From NCBI GenBank assembly GCA_022414725.1, contig CM039463.1, forward strand, positions 54,667,774 to 54,731,773: 64,000 nucleotides of DNA, in the 5' to 3' direction. Source of the stretch: Microglena sp. YARC. Taxonomy: Eukaryota > Chlorophyta > Chlorophyceae > Chlamydomonadales > Chlamydomonadaceae. Of this stretch, positions 40,376-54,900 are shown piece by piece. The position numbers and the translations under genes were made by a program. Below the pieces are notes generated by a model, which was not told the DNA's origin, did not search any database, and worked only from the letters and a program-made list of their open reading frames with translations. How positions within the stretch are numbered: position 1 is the first letter of the stretch; every line of letters starts with the position of its first letter.

Positions 40376-43300
40376 GTACATCTAATCATTATCGTACATG
40401 TATCAAAGCATTTACTTGTACATGTATCTAAAGCCATTCTCTTGTTGCATGTATTAAAGCTCCATTATCTTGTACATGTATCTAAAGCCATTATCTTGTC
40501 ATCTAAAGCCATTTCTCTTGTACATCCTAAAGCCATTATCTGTACATGTATCTAAAGTACTTGTACATTATCTACATTATCTACAGCCATTACTTGTACA
40601 TATATCTAAAGCCAATTGTATCTAAACCAATTATCTTTACATACTAAAGCATGTATAAGCCATTACTGTACATGTATCTAAAGCATTATCTGTACATGTA
40701 TCTAACCATTATCTGTACATGTATTAAAAGCCATATCTTGTACATGTATCTAAGCATTATCTTGTACATGCCAATTATCGTGTAGTATCTAAAACCATTA
40801 TCTTAAAGCCATTACATGTATCTAAGCATTATCTTGTACATGTCTTAAAGCCATCTTGTACTTGCCATTTTTATTACATTATTATATCTTGTACATGTAT
40901 CTAAAGATTATCTTGCCATTATCTTTAATGTATCTAAAGCCATTCTCTTGTAACAGTATCAAGCCAATTAATCTTGTACATGTATCTATCTAAGCATTAT
41001 CTTTACATGTATCTAAAGCCATTATCTGTACATGTCAAAGCCATATCTTACATGTATGTAAAGCCATTATCTTGTAACATGTATCTAAAGCCATTATGTA
41101 CTGTATCTAAAGCCATTATCCTTGTACATGTATCTAAAGCCATTATCTTGTACATGTATCTAAAGCCTTATCATGTACATGTATCTAAAGCCATTATCTT
41201 GTCATGTATCTAAAGCCATTATCATGTACATGTATCTAAGCCGTTATCCTTGTACATGGTAATCTTAAAGCCATTATTTGTACATGTATCTAAACCATTA
41301 TCATGTACATGTAATCTAAAGCCATGTATTATCTTGTACATGTATCTAAAAGCCATTATCTTGTACAATGTATCTAAAGCCATTATTTGTACATGTATCT
41401 AAAGCCATTATCTTGTACCATGTATCTAAAGCTCTATCTTGTTACATGTACTAAGCCTATCTTTACATGTATCCTAAAAGCCATTATCTTGTACATGTAT
41501 CTAAAGCCATTAATTTGTAATGTATTAAGCCATTATCTTTGTACATGTATCTAAAGCCACTTAATCTTGTAACATTGTATCTAAAGCCTTACTTGTACAT
41601 GTATCTAAAAGCCATTATCTTGTACTGTATCCTAAAGCATTATACTGGTACATGTATCACTAAAGCCATTATCTTGTAACATGTATCTAAAGCCATTATC
41701 TTGTACATGTTATCTAAAGTCTTATTAGGAATTCTATCTAACAGCCCATTATCTTGTACATTATCTAAAGCCATTCTCTTGTACATGTATCTAAAGCATT
41801 TATCTTGTACATGTAGTTAATTCCATTTCTGTACATGTATCTAAAGCCATTATCTTGTATGCATGTATCTAAAGCATTATCTTGGTACTATGTAATCTAA
41901 AGCCATTATCCATGTAATTATAAGCCCATTACTTGTAACATGTAATTAAAGCCATTTCTTGTACTGTTCTAAAGCATTATCTTTTACATGTATCTAAAGC
42001 ATTATTTTTACATGTATCTAGAAGCATTACTTGTACATTACTAAAAGCCATTTATTTGTACAGCCATAGTGTATTAGAAGCCATTAATCGTGTACATTGT
42101 ATCTTTAGCCTCTTGTATGTATCTGTTATTATCAATATCTTGTAACATGTATCTAAACATCTATCTTGGTACATGGTATCTAAAGCATTATCTGCATGTA
42201 TTATTTATCTTGGTAGCATGTAATCTAAGCCTTATCTTGTACATGTTATCTAAGCCATTATCTGTACATGTATCTAAGCCATTATCTTGTACATTATCTA
42301 AAAGCCATATCTGTACATGTATCTAAAGCATAATCTTGTAGCCATCGTATCTAAGCCATTATCTGGTTACAGTATCCATTCTTGTACATGTATCTAAAGC
42401 ATTATCTGTGTACATGTATCTAAAGCCATTATCTTGTACATGTATCTAAAGCCGATTATCTGTACATGAATCTAAAGCCATTAATATTGTTACATGTATC
42501 TAAAGCCATTATGCTTGTACATGTATCTAAAGCCTATTTAACTCAGTTGGTACATAGTACTTCTAGAAGTGAAATCTAAAGCCATTATAGTATGTCGTAA
42601 CATGAATCTATATAGTTTATCTTGTACATAGTATACACACCATTATCATGTTAAGTACATGTATCTATAAGCCATTAATTTGTCACACTCGTATATAAAG
42701 CCCGGATACTCTTGTGACATGTTATCTATAGCCATTATCTTGTACATATAGGTTAAGAAACTCATTAACTTGTAACATCGTACTGACCATATCTATGTTT
42801 TATCTACAAGCCATTATCTTGGCGTACATGTAATCCTAAAGCCATTATCTAGTACAGTGTATCTAAAGGCCATATCTTGCACTATGTACTCTAGCACACC
42901 CATTCTCTTGTAGCATGTTCTATAAAGCCATATATCCTTGTACATATGTATAAAGGCCACACAGCATGTATCTAGAGCCATATATATCTGTCAATGTTAA
43001 TCTAAGCCCATAATTCTTGATACATACTGAAAGCCATTTGAATCTTGAGTAACTGTTATAAACGCCATTATCTTGTCTGAAAGCCATTATCTTGTACATG
43101 TATTAAAGCCATAGTACCTCTATAATCTTTTTGTACGTACAGCCTCGAGCTTCTACATATAGCATTAGCTGTGAGGTCTAAGCCAAGGTGTTTAAGTACA
43201 TAGTATATCTGTAAAGCCATTTATCTGTTACTATGTATCTAACAATGCGAATGTATCTTGCTGTTCTAAAGCCGCCAAGTTATCAGCTAACACAATTATC

Positions 43301-46300
43301 TGGTGTTGTAAGAGCCATTCATCCCTGTCAATGTATCTAAAGCTCTACTTATCACCATTGTATCCTATAAGCATTATCTTACATGTATCTTTGAGTACAT
43401 TATCTAAGCTTTACATAACAAAAGCGCTTGTACATGTATCTAAAGCCATTATCTTATAAACATGTATACAGGCTCATTTACTTGCCAATTATCTTGTACA
43501 ATATCTTAAAGTGTACATAAAGATCGTAAATTAAAGCATTATTTGTACAGTATCGTTATTTTGGTACATGTATCTAAAGCCATTATCTTGTATCATTAGC
43601 CATTATCTCTACAGTATAAAACATGTATTATCTTGTCATGTATCTAAAGCCATTAAAGCTAAAGCCAGATCTGTTACATATGATCTAAACCACTTATCTT
43701 ATGTATCTACACTTGTACCTAAGCCATTATCTTTGTCTTGTATCTGCATTATCTTGTACATGTATTAAAAGTCTTTAACTATCTAAAGCCATTTCTTGTA
43801 CATTTTAAAGCCATTACCCATGTATTATTATCTTTACTGTATCTTAAAGCATTATCTGTAGCATGTATCTAAAAGCCATTATCTTTTTGGCCATTAATCG
43901 TGTCACATGTATCTAAAGCATTATCTTGTACATGTATCTAAAGCCATTATCTGTGTACATGTATCTAAAGCATTATCTTGGTACATGTATATAAAGCCAT
44001 TATCTGTAACATGTTATCTAAAGCCATTACCTGTAACATTATCTAAAGCCATTATCTTGTACATGTTCTAAAGCCATTCTTTGTACATGTATCTAAAGCC
44101 ATTACTTGTAGCATGTATCTAAAGCCTTATCTTGTACATGTATCTATAAGCATTATCTTGAATGTATCTAAAGCCATTATCTTGTAACATGTATCTAAAG
44201 CCATTATCTTGTACATGTATCAAAGTCCATTCATTCTTGGTACATATATCTTTAAAGCCATTATGCTTGTAACATGTATCTAAGCTTATCTTGTACATGC
44301 TATCTAAGCCATTATCTTGTACTGTATCCCTAAAGCCATTATCTTGTACATGTATCCTAAAGCCATTTGTCATGCTATCTAAAGCCTTGGTACATGTATC
44401 TAAAGCCATTATCTTGTAGGCATGTGTACAGCTAAAGCCATTATCCATATTGTGACATGTTCTAAAGCCATTATCTTGTACATCTTGTATTAAAGCCTTA
44501 TCTTGTACATCTGTTATATAAATGTATCTACATGTATCTAAAGCATATTTGTACATGTATCTAAGCAATTATCTTGTACATGTATCTAAGCCATTATCTT
44601 GTACATGTATCTAAAGCCATTATCTTGTACATGTATCTAAAGCCATTATATATTGTACATGTATCTAAAGCCATTATCTTGTACTGGTACATTATCTAAA
44701 GCCATTATCTTGTACATGTATCTAAAGCCATTATCTTGTACATGTATCTAAAGCCATTCTCTTGTACATGTATCTAAAGCCATTACTCTTGATACATGTA
44801 TCTTAAAGCCATTATTTCTTAGTACATGTATCGAAAGCATTATCTTGTACATGTATCTAAAGCCAATTATCTATTTATCATGTACTAAAGCCACTTACTG
44901 TACATGTAATCTAAGCCATTATCTTGTACATGTATCTAAAGCCATTATCTTGTACATGTACTAAAGCCATTATCATGTACACTGTATCTAAAGCCATTAT
45001 TTGTCATGTATCTAAAGCCATCTTTGTACATGTATCTAGCCATTATCTGTACAGTATCTAAAAGCCATTATCTTGTACAATGTATCTAAAGCTCTTATCT
45101 TGATACATTATTAAGCATTATCTTGTACATGTATCTAAAGCCATTAATCTTGATACATGTATCTAAAGCCATTATCTTGTACATGTATCTAGCCATATCT
45201 TGTATTACATTATGTAATCTAACGCCATTATCTTGTACATTCTAAGCCATTATCTACTTGTATCTAAAGGCCATTATTCATGTACATGATCTAAGCCATT
45301 ATCTTGTTGACATTTATCTAAAGCCATTAATTTGTACATGTATATACAATTATCTTGTACATGTATCTAAAGCCATTATCTTGTACATGGTCATCTAAAG
45401 CATTCTCTTGTACATTATTAAAGCCATATCTTGTACATGTAGTCTAAAGCCATTATCTTGTACATGTTCTAAAGCCATTATACATGTAATCTAAAGCATT
45501 ATCTTGTACATGTATAAAGCCATTATTTGTACAATGTATCTAAAGCCATATCATTGTACAGTACTAAAGCCATTAACTTGTACAATATATCTAAAGCCAT
45601 TATCTTGTACATGTACTAAGCCATTATCTTGTACATGTTATCCTAAAGCCAATTATCTCTGTACATTTATCTTGGTACATGTATCTAAAGCCATTATCTT
45701 GTACATGATCTTGTATATATAGCCATTATCTTGGTACATTAGCCATTATCTAAAGCCAAAGTCCATTTATCTGTGTTACATGTATCTTAAAGCTCTTATT
45801 CGTACATGTATCTAAAGCCATTATCTTTGTACATGTACTCAAGCCATATTTTTACATGGTATCTAAAGCATTATCTTGTCAGTGTAACTATACTAAAAGC
45901 CTTATCTTGTACACATTTATCTAAGCCATTATCTTGTAACATGTTCTAAAGCGCAATTTTGTACATTATCTAAAGCATTATCTTGTTTTTACATGTATCT
46001 AAAGCCATTATCTTGTCATGTATCTGTATATAAAGCATTATTTGTACATGTATCTAAAGCCATTATCTTGTACATGTATCTAAAGCCTTATCTTGTACAT
46101 GTATTAAAGCCATTATCTTGTACATGTATCTAAAGCCATTATCTTGTACATGTATCTAAAGCCATTATCTTGTACATGTATCTAAAGCCATATCTTGTAC
46201 ATGTATCTAAAGCCATTATCTATGTACAATGATCTAACCATTAACTTGTACATGTATCTAAAGCCATTGTATCTTGTTACATGATATCTATTTCTGTCTA

Positions 46301-47321
46301 TCTAAAGCCATTATCTTGTACATGTCTAAAGCCATTACTGTAACATGTACTAAGCCATTATCTTGTACATGTATCTAAAGCCATTATCTTGTACATGTCT
46401 AAAGCCATTATCTTGTACATGTATCTAAAGCCATATCTTGTACATGATCTAAAGCCATTATCTTGTACATGTACTCTAAAGCATCTTGTACATGTATCTA
46501 AAGCCGATTATCTTGTACATGTATCTAAAGCATTATCTTGTACATGCTAATCAAAGCTCTATCTTGTACATGTAATCTAAAGCCATTATCTTGTACATGT
46601 ATCTAACGCCATTATCTTGTAACAATGTATCTAAGCCATTTATCCTTGTAATGTATCTAAAAGCATTATCTTGTACATTGTATCTAAGCCAGAGCATGTA
46701 TCTAAAGCCATTATCTGTACATGTATCTAAAGCATTATCTTTAGCATGTATCTAAAGCCATTATCTTGACTGTATATAAACCATCTATCTTGTACATGTA
46801 TCCTAAAGTCATTATCTTGTACATGTATCTAAAGCCATTATCTTGTACATGTATCTAAAGCCATTATCTTGTACATGTATTCTATAAAGCCATTTCCTGT
46901 ACATTCTAAAGCCATCATCTATGTACATGTATTATAAAGCCAGTACTTTGTACATGTATATAAAGCCATTATCTTGTCAAGTATAAGCCAGTTATCTTGT
47001 ACATGTATCAAGCCTGATTATCATTGTACATGTATCTAAGCCATATCCTTGTACATGTATCTGAAAGACCTCATCTCTGGTGACATGTATCTAAAGCCTA
47101 TCTACTGTAATGTAATCTAAGCTCACTCATAACAATGTATCTAAAGCCCATTATCATTGTACATGTATCTAGCCATTTATACCTGTACATGTATCTAAAG
47201 CCATTATCTTGAAATGTCTAACAGATCCATTATCTTGTACATTGTACTCTAAAGCATCGTGTACATGTATCTAAAGCCGATTTCTTGTACATGATCCTAA
47301 AGCTCATTATTTGTACATGCT

Positions 47322-48321
47322 NNNNNNNNNNNNNNNNNNNNNNNNNNNNNNNNNNNNNNNNNNNNNNNNNNNNNNNNNNNNNNNNNNNNNNNNNNNNNNN
47401 NNNNNNNNNNNNNNNNNNNNNNNNNNNNNNNNNNNNNNNNNNNNNNNNNNNNNNNNNNNNNNNNNNNNNNNNNNNNNNNNNNNNNNNNNNNNNNNNNNNN
47501 NNNNNNNNNNNNNNNNNNNNNNNNNNNNNNNNNNNNNNNNNNNNNNNNNNNNNNNNNNNNNNNNNNNNNNNNNNNNNNNNNNNNNNNNNNNNNNNNNNNN
47601 NNNNNNNNNNNNNNNNNNNNNNNNNNNNNNNNNNNNNNNNNNNNNNNNNNNNNNNNNNNNNNNNNNNNNNNNNNNNNNNNNNNNNNNNNNNNNNNNNNNN
47701 NNNNNNNNNNNNNNNNNNNNNNNNNNNNNNNNNNNNNNNNNNNNNNNNNNNNNNNNNNNNNNNNNNNNNNNNNNNNNNNNNNNNNNNNNNNNNNNNNNNN
47801 NNNNNNNNNNNNNNNNNNNNNNNNNNNNNNNNNNNNNNNNNNNNNNNNNNNNNNNNNNNNNNNNNNNNNNNNNNNNNNNNNNNNNNNNNNNNNNNNNNNN
47901 NNNNNNNNNNNNNNNNNNNNNNNNNNNNNNNNNNNNNNNNNNNNNNNNNNNNNNNNNNNNNNNNNNNNNNNNNNNNNNNNNNNNNNNNNNNNNNNNNNNN
48001 NNNNNNNNNNNNNNNNNNNNNNNNNNNNNNNNNNNNNNNNNNNNNNNNNNNNNNNNNNNNNNNNNNNNNNNNNNNNNNNNNNNNNNNNNNNNNNNNNNNN
48101 NNNNNNNNNNNNNNNNNNNNNNNNNNNNNNNNNNNNNNNNNNNNNNNNNNNNNNNNNNNNNNNNNNNNNNNNNNNNNNNNNNNNNNNNNNNNNNNNNNNN
48201 NNNNNNNNNNNNNNNNNNNNNNNNNNNNNNNNNNNNNNNNNNNNNNNNNNNNNNNNNNNNNNNNNNNNNNNNNNNNNNNNNNNNNNNNNNNNNNNNNNNN
48301 NNNNNNNNNNNNNNNNNNNNN
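47322..48321. other. Assembly gap, exactly 1000 N
   Basis: The round number marks a scaffold gap of unspecified size. The adjacency of the 26-bp array to the LINE and 423-bp array on the right is therefore a scaffolding inference and is not contiguous sequence. The long X-filled open frames across it have no meaning. Confidence 0.99.
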
Positions 48322-48895
48322 TCATTCCTGTTGTTTACCGCCCAGGACCAGTCTTTTAGGTTTTCGCTCTGCTTCCAGTTGTCTTCTTTTCTGCGTTGCC
48401 TCCCTGCTTTTGGCTTTTTTTTTTGCAGTTTCTCCCTTAGTTGCTTCCCCTAGATTCAGTTTCCACCCTTAGTTGCCTCCTTAGTTTCCCCCTCAGTTGC
48501 CCTCCTTAGTTCCCCCCCCCCTCCCCCCTTTTTCTCATAGTTTCTTGCATAGTTTTCCTTTTAGTCCTCCTTTAGTTTGAATCTCACTCTTTCAGTCTTC
48601 TGATCCGGTAAAACCTGTTAGAGGTTGCAATAGTTATGCCCCCCCCCTTCATAGGTCTTTTTTCTTTAGTAGTTCCTAGCCCCTTCTCTTGGGCTTCCTG
48701 TTTTTTGGCTTTTCCTTGCCTCTCTGGTTGTTTTGTCTTCTGTCCCGTCCTCCTTTGTCCCTTTACCGTCGCCCAGGTGGTGTACCGTCCCTTAGCTTGT
48801 CCCTTAAGCCGTTTCTTGCCTTTTTCTTTGCGTCTTTTCTCCTTGGTCACAATAGGGCTAGGTTTTTATCAAGTGCGCCTTTCCTGTTTCCCCCC

Positions 48896-48928
<33 letters not shown>
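48322..48928 (+). mobile_element. LINE copy 1, 3' untranslated end with poly(A)
   Basis: The sequence matches the 3' region of the LINE copies at 55,538-57,465 (minus) and 61,719-62,821 (plus), starting just downstream of their Asp-Pro-rich tail. In order it has the TCATTCCTGTTGT start, a long pyrimidine-rich tract with repeated TTAGTTGCCTCC-like units and a C10-T-C6 run near 48,512-48,528, then the conserved terminus from GGTCAC (48,844) to CCCCCTTTGT (48,900), then 28 A (48,901-48,928). The 5' side is lost in the N gap. No coding sequence is expected in this portion. Satellite follows the poly(A) directly. Confidence 0.85.
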
Positions 48929-51900
48929 CTTTCGTCTACTAGGTATTCTCAGCACTGACATGAAGGAGCAGGGATGAGAGGGAGGAGATGGAGAGATTCT
49001 TAGAGGAAGGAGGAAAGTGGGGTGGGCTGAGAAGGGAATTAGGAAGAGAGCCTCCTTCCTGAAGTACTAAGTATGGTCGGTCGGGGTGTTCCCCAAATTA
49101 AGTTGAAGAGAAATAGCCTGCCCCCCTCCAGTTAGGCTGACCTCTTATGCTGACCTCTTGGAGGGGGCAGAGTAGGGATTAGACCGCGTCTCATGAGCGG
49201 CTCTGTAACACTCAAAAGGAGCACTGAAGGCAGCCTCCCATAAAGCGCGAAATTGGCAGTCGCTCCAGCCGAATTGGTCGAAGCAGCTTCGCAGCAAAGT
49301 TATAAAGGCGGCCGGAGAGCAGACATTGCTAGGGGCGAAAAAGGACCTCCAGCTCCAAATTGTCGCCTCCTCAAAAGCTTCGTCTACTAGTACTCAGCCA
49401 GCTGACATGAAGGAGCAGGGATGAGAGGGAGGGGAGATGAGGATTGTGAGAAGGAAGGAGGAGTGGTGGGCGCTCGGTAAGAAGGGAATTAGGAGGAGAG
49501 CTTCCTCTGGAAGTACTAAGGATGCGGGGGTCGGGTGGTCCCAAATTAACTTGAAGAGAATAGCCGCCCCCCTCCAGTAAGGCTGGACCTCTTATGGCTG
49601 ACCTCTGGAGGGGGCAGTAGTTAGCGGGAATTAGACCGCAATGAGCGGCTTGTAACACTCAAATGGGCACTGAGCAGCTCCCATAGCCCGCAAAATTGCA
49701 GTTCGCTCCAGGCCGAATTGGCCGAAGCAGCTTCGCAGGCAAAGTAAAGGCGGCCGGGAGAGCAAACATTGCTAGGCGCGAAAAAAAAGGGACCTCCAGG
49801 CTCAATTTGTCGCCTCACAAAGCTTCGTCTACTAGGTATCTCAGCAAGCTGACATGAAGGAGCAGGGATGAGAGGAGGAGATGGAGGATTTGACAGGAAG
49901 AAGGAAGTGGGTGCGGCTCGGAAGAAGGGAATTAGGAGAGAGCTCCTTCTGAAAGTACTAAGGATGGGGGGTCGGGTGGTCCCAAAATTTAACTTGAAAG
50001 AGAATAGCCTGCCCCCCTCCAGTAGGCTGACCTTCTTATGCTGACCTCTGGAGGGCAAATGTTAAGCGGATTTTAGACCGCATGAGCGGCTTGTAACACT
50101 CAAATGGGGCACTGAGCAGCTCCATAGCCGCCAAATTGCAGTCGCTCCAGACCGCGAATTTGGGCCGAAGCAGCTTCGCAGCTAAAGTTAAAGGCGGCCG
50201 GGAGAGGCAGACACTTGCTGGGCGGAAAAAGGACTCCAGCTCCAATTGTCGCCCAAAGCCTCGGTCTACTAGGTATCTCAGCAGTCTGACATGGAGGAGC
50301 AGGGATGAGAGGGGAAGAGATGGAGGATTTCTGAAGGGAAGGAGGAAGTGGGTGGGGCTTGGAAGAAGGGAATTAGGAGAGAGCTCCTTTCTGAAGTACT
50401 AAGCGATGGGAGGTCGGGTCGTCCCAAATAACTTGAAGAGAATAGCCTGCCCCCCTCCAGTAGGCTGACCTCTTATGCTGACCCTCTGGAGGGGGCAGAG
50501 TAGCGGATTAGGACCCCATATGAGCGGCTGTAAACACTCAAATGGGGCATGAGCAGGCTCCATAGCCGCGAAATTGCAGTCGCTCCAGCCCGAATTGGCC
50601 GAAAGCAGCTTCGCAGCAAAGTTATTTAAGGCGGCCGGAGAGCAGAATTGCTAGGGCGAAAAAAGGACCTCAGCTCCCCAATTTGTCGCCTTCAAAGCTT
50701 TCGTTCTACTAGTATCTCCAGCAGCTGACATTTTGAAGGCAGCAGGATGAGAGGGAGGAGATGGCAGATTCTTGAGAGGAGGAGGAAGAATGGCGTGGGG
50801 CTCGGAAGAAGGGAATTAGGAGAGAGCTCCTTCTGAAGTACTAAGGCATGGGGGGTTCGGTTGGTCCCAAATTAACTTGAAGAGAATAGCCTGCCCCCCT
50901 TCCAGTAGGCTGACCTCTTTATTGACTGACTTGGGAGGGGGGCAGATGGGATTAGACCGCATGAAGCGGTGTAACACTCAAATGGGGCACTAGCAGCTCC
51001 CATAGCCGCGAAATTGCAGTCGCTCCAGCCGAATGCCGAAGCAAGCTTCGCCAGCAAAGTTATAGGCGAACCGCCGGAGAGCAGACATTGCTACTGTTCT
51101 GCTAGGCGAAAAAAGGACCTCCAGCTCCAATGTCCCTCAAAAGGCATTTCGTCTACTAGGTATCTTCAGCAGGCTGACTATGAAGAGCAGGGATGATAGG
51201 GGATTGGAGGATTCTGAGAGAAGGAGGAAAGTGGGTGAGTGCGCATTGCTAGGTCCGGGGGGCTTGGGGGGCGAAGAAGGAATTAGGAGAGAGCTCCCTT
51301 CTGAAAGGTACTAAAGGATTGGGGTCGGGTGGTCCCAAATTAACTTGAAGAGAATAGCCTGGCCTCCCCTCCAGTAGCGCTGACCTCTTATTGCTGGACC
51401 TTCTGAGGGGCAGAGTAGCGATCTAGACCGCGACATGAAGGCTTGTAACACTCAAAATGGGGCACTTGAGCAGCTCCCATAGCGCGAAATGCAGTTCGCT
51501 CCAGCCCGAATTGGCCGAAGCAGTCTTTTGCAGCCAAAGTTTTATCAGGCGGCCGGAGAGCGACATTGCTAGGGGCGAAAAAGGGACTCAGCTCAATTGT
51601 CGCCGTCAAAGCGCTTCGTTAGCTAGGTATCTCAGCAGCTGACATGAAGGAGCAGCGGATGAGAGGGAGGAGAATGGAGGATGTCTGAGAGGAAGGAGGA
51701 AGTGGGTGGGGCTCGGGAAGAAGGGAATTAGGAGAGAGCTTCTTCTGAAGTACGTAAGGATGGGGTCGGGTGGTGCCCAAATTAACTTGAAGGAGATAGC
51801 TGCGCCCCTCCAGTAGGCTGACCTCTTATGCTGACCTCTGGAGGGGGCAGAGTTTAGGCGGATTGACCGACGAGCGGCTTGTAACACTCAAATGGGAGGC

Positions 51901-54900
51901 ACCTGAGCATGCTCCATAGCCCGGCGAAATTGCAGTCTGCTCCAGCCGAATTGGCCGAAGCAGCCTTTCGTCAGCAAGCAAAGTTATAAGGCGGCCAGGC
52001 AAAGAGCAGACATTTGCTAGGCGCAAAAAAGGACCTCCGCTCCAATTGTCGCCATGCAAAGCTTCGTCTACTAGGTATCACTGCAGCAGCTGACATGAAG
52101 GAGGCGAGGTGATGAGAGGGAGGAGATGGAGGACTTCATGAGTAGGAAGGAGCGCAGTGGGTGGGGCTTGGAAGAAGGGAATTGGAGAGAGCTCTCCTTC
52201 TGAAGTACTACAGGATGGGGGTCGGGTGGTCCCAAATTAACATTGAAGAGAATAGCTGCCCCCCTCCAGTAGGTCTGACCTCCTTTGCTGACCTCTGGGA
52301 GGGGGCAGAGTAGCGGATTAGATCCGGCATGAGCGGCTTGTAACCACTCAAATGGGGCACTGAGCAGCTGCCCATAGCGCTGCGAAAATTGCAGTGCCGT
52401 CGGTACCAGCCGAATTTGGCCGAAGCAGCTTCGCATGAAAGTTATTATAAGGGGTCGGAGAGCAGACATTGCTAGGGCGAAAAGGACCTCCCAGGCTGCC
52501 AATCTGTCGCTAAAGCTTCGTCTACTAGGTATGCTCAGCAGCTGACATGAAGGAGCAGGGATGCAGAGGGAGGAGAATGGAGGATTCTGAGAGGAAAGGA
52601 GGAAGTGGGGTGGGCGCTCGAAGAAGGGGAATTAGGAAGAGCTCCTTTCTGAAGTACTAAGCGATGGGGGTCGGGTGGTCCCAAATTTAACTTGAAGAGA
52701 ATACGGCCTGCCCTCAGTCACGCGCTGAAGCGCTCTTATGTGACCTCTGGAGGGGGCAGATTAGCGGATTAGACGCAATGAGCGGCTGTAAACCTCAAAT
52801 GGGGGCACTGAGCAGCTCCCATAGCCGGCGAAAATTGCAGTCGCCTCAGCCGAATTGGCTGAAGCAAGCTTCGCAGCAAAGTTATAAGGCGGGCCGGGCG
52901 AGAGCAGACATTGGCTAGGGCGAAAACAGGTGGTACCTCCAGCTCCAATTGTTTCGGGGGCCGTTTCGCTGGGTCTACCTAGGTAATCTCAGCAGCTGAC
53001 TGTGTACAGAGTGTGGAGGAGCAGGGAATGTCGTAGAGGGAGGCAGGGGAGTATGTGGGGAAGGATTTTCTGAGAAGGAAGGAGGGAAGGTTATGGTGGT
53101 TGGCGATGGATATGGGGAAGAAGGGAAATTAGGAGAGAGGCTCCTTCTGAAGTTTACTAAGGATGGGGGTCGGGTGGGTCCGCAAATTAACTTGAAGCAC
53201 GCCAATATAAGCCTGAAGCCCCCTCCAGTAAGGGCTGACTTGTACTCTTATCTGACCGCTTCTGGAGGGGGCAGAGGTAAGCGGATTAGACCGGGTCGGG
53301 CAGAGCGGCTGTAACAAGGTGTCAAATGGGGCACTGAAGCAGCTTCGCGCATAGCCGACGGAGAGAATTGAGGGGGGTGGTGTCGCTCCAGCCGAATTTG
53401 GCCGAAGCAGCTTCGCAGCAAAGTTATAAGGGCGGCCGGAGAGCAGACATTTTGCTAGGCGAAAAAGGGACCTCCACGCTGCCAATTGTTCGGGTCCTCA
53501 AAGCTTCGTCTACTAGGTATCTCAGTAAACAGCTGACATGAAGGAGCAGGGATGAGAGGGAGGAGATGGAGGATTCTGAGAGGAAGGAGGAAGTGGGTGG
53601 GGGTGCTCGGAAAGAAGGGAATTTAGGAGAGAGCTCCCTTCTGAAGTTACTAAGGATGGGGGTCGGCGTGTTGCTCCCAAATTAACTCATCATTGAAGAG
53701 AATATGTGACTCGCACTTCCAGTAGGTCTGACATAACTTATAGCTTGGACCCTCAGGAGGGGGCAGAGTAGGGATTTTTAGACGCGTCTGACAATGGGCA
53801 CTCTAGGGAACATATTGGGAATTGGAGTCGCTAGCGCAGGCGAATTTGTGCCGGAAGCAGCTGACCTAGGCAGAAAAGTTATAAAGAGCGGCCGGAGAGC
53901 AGGATCATGGGGGGGCGAAAAAAAGGGACCTTCAGCTGTCAGGGGGCGCCTCAAGCGTGCGTTACTAGTATATTGCCATAGGCTGATTAGACCAGTGGTG
54001 AGCATGAGTAGCGGATGGAGGGATTCTGGAGGAGGGAAGAGAGGACGTGGGGGGGGGCTCGGAACACTGAAGGGAAATGGGGCAGAGAGCTCTTCTTAAG
54101 GTAAGGCAAAGGGGAGGGGGGTCGGGGCGTGTTGGTCCGAAATTAACGTTGAGAGTGAGAATGGCCTTGCCCCCGCCAGGTTATGTAGGTGTGACCTCTT
54201 TATGCTGAGGTGTTTGGGTGAGGGGGGCTCGGGAAGTAGCCGGGATTAGACCGCGGAGGGCTGTAAGCCAAATGGGAGCCACTGAAAAACAGCTCCATAC
54301 CGCGACATGCAGTCGCTCCAGCCGGAATTGGCCGAAGCAGCTTCGCAGCAAAGTTATAAGGCGGCCGGAGAGCAAGAAAACATTGCTAGGGCTAAAAAGG
54401 ACCTCAGCTCCACATCAATGTCGCCTCAAAGCTTCGTCTACTAGGTATCTCAGCAGCTGACATGAAGGAGCAGGGATGAGAGGGGAGGAGATGTGAGGAT
54501 TCTGAGAGGAAGGGAGGCAGTGGGTGGGGCTTGGAAGAAGGCGAATTAGGAGAGAGCTCCTTCTGAAGTACTAAGAGATGGGGTCGTGTGGTCCCAAATT
54601 ATGCGCTTGAAGGAATAATAGCCTGCCCCCCTCAAACAGTAGGTAGGCTGGAACCTCTTATTGCTGACCTCTGGAAGGGGGCAGACGTAGCCGGATTAGA
54701 ACGGGATGAGCGGCTGTAACACTCAAATGGGGCACTGAGCAGCTCCCATAGCCGCGAAATTGCAGTCGCTCCAGCCAGAAGATTGGCCGAAGCAGCTTTC
54801 GCAGCAAAGTGTATAGGCGTGTTGAGAACGGTGGGTGGCGGAGAGCAGACATTCAGCTAGGGGGCGAAAAAGGACCTCGCAGCTCCAATTGTCGCCTGCA

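Larger units (their letters stand above)
33316..47321 (+). repeat. 26-bp satellite array, second plus block
   Basis: The unit returns to the plus orientation near 33,310-33,325 and continues to the N gap; length divided by 26 gives about 540 units. Between about 33,400 and 33,480 short fragments of both orientations are mixed. Good-quality runs occur at 35.3-36.0, 44.5-45.2 and 46.0-46.9 kb, and a strongly degraded zone at about 42.5-43.6 kb. The array ends only because the assembly gap starts, so its true right edge is unknown. Confidence 0.95.

Noticed and set aside
3958..47321. CRISPR-like array of short repeats.
   Set aside because: Units are contiguous with no unique spacers, the context is eukaryotic, and there are no cas genes. 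It is a satellite.
47285..48472. Long open frames spanning the N block.
   Set aside because: They consist of unknown residues across a 1000-N gap and carry no coding information.
48584..48850. Lys/Arg-rich minus-strand frame and Pro/Phe-rich plus-strand frames in LINE copy 1, with equivalents at 62.5 and 55.8 kb.
   Set aside because: They are antisense or shifted readings of the pyrimidine-rich LINE 3' UTR and are not aligned with the known LINE ORF.
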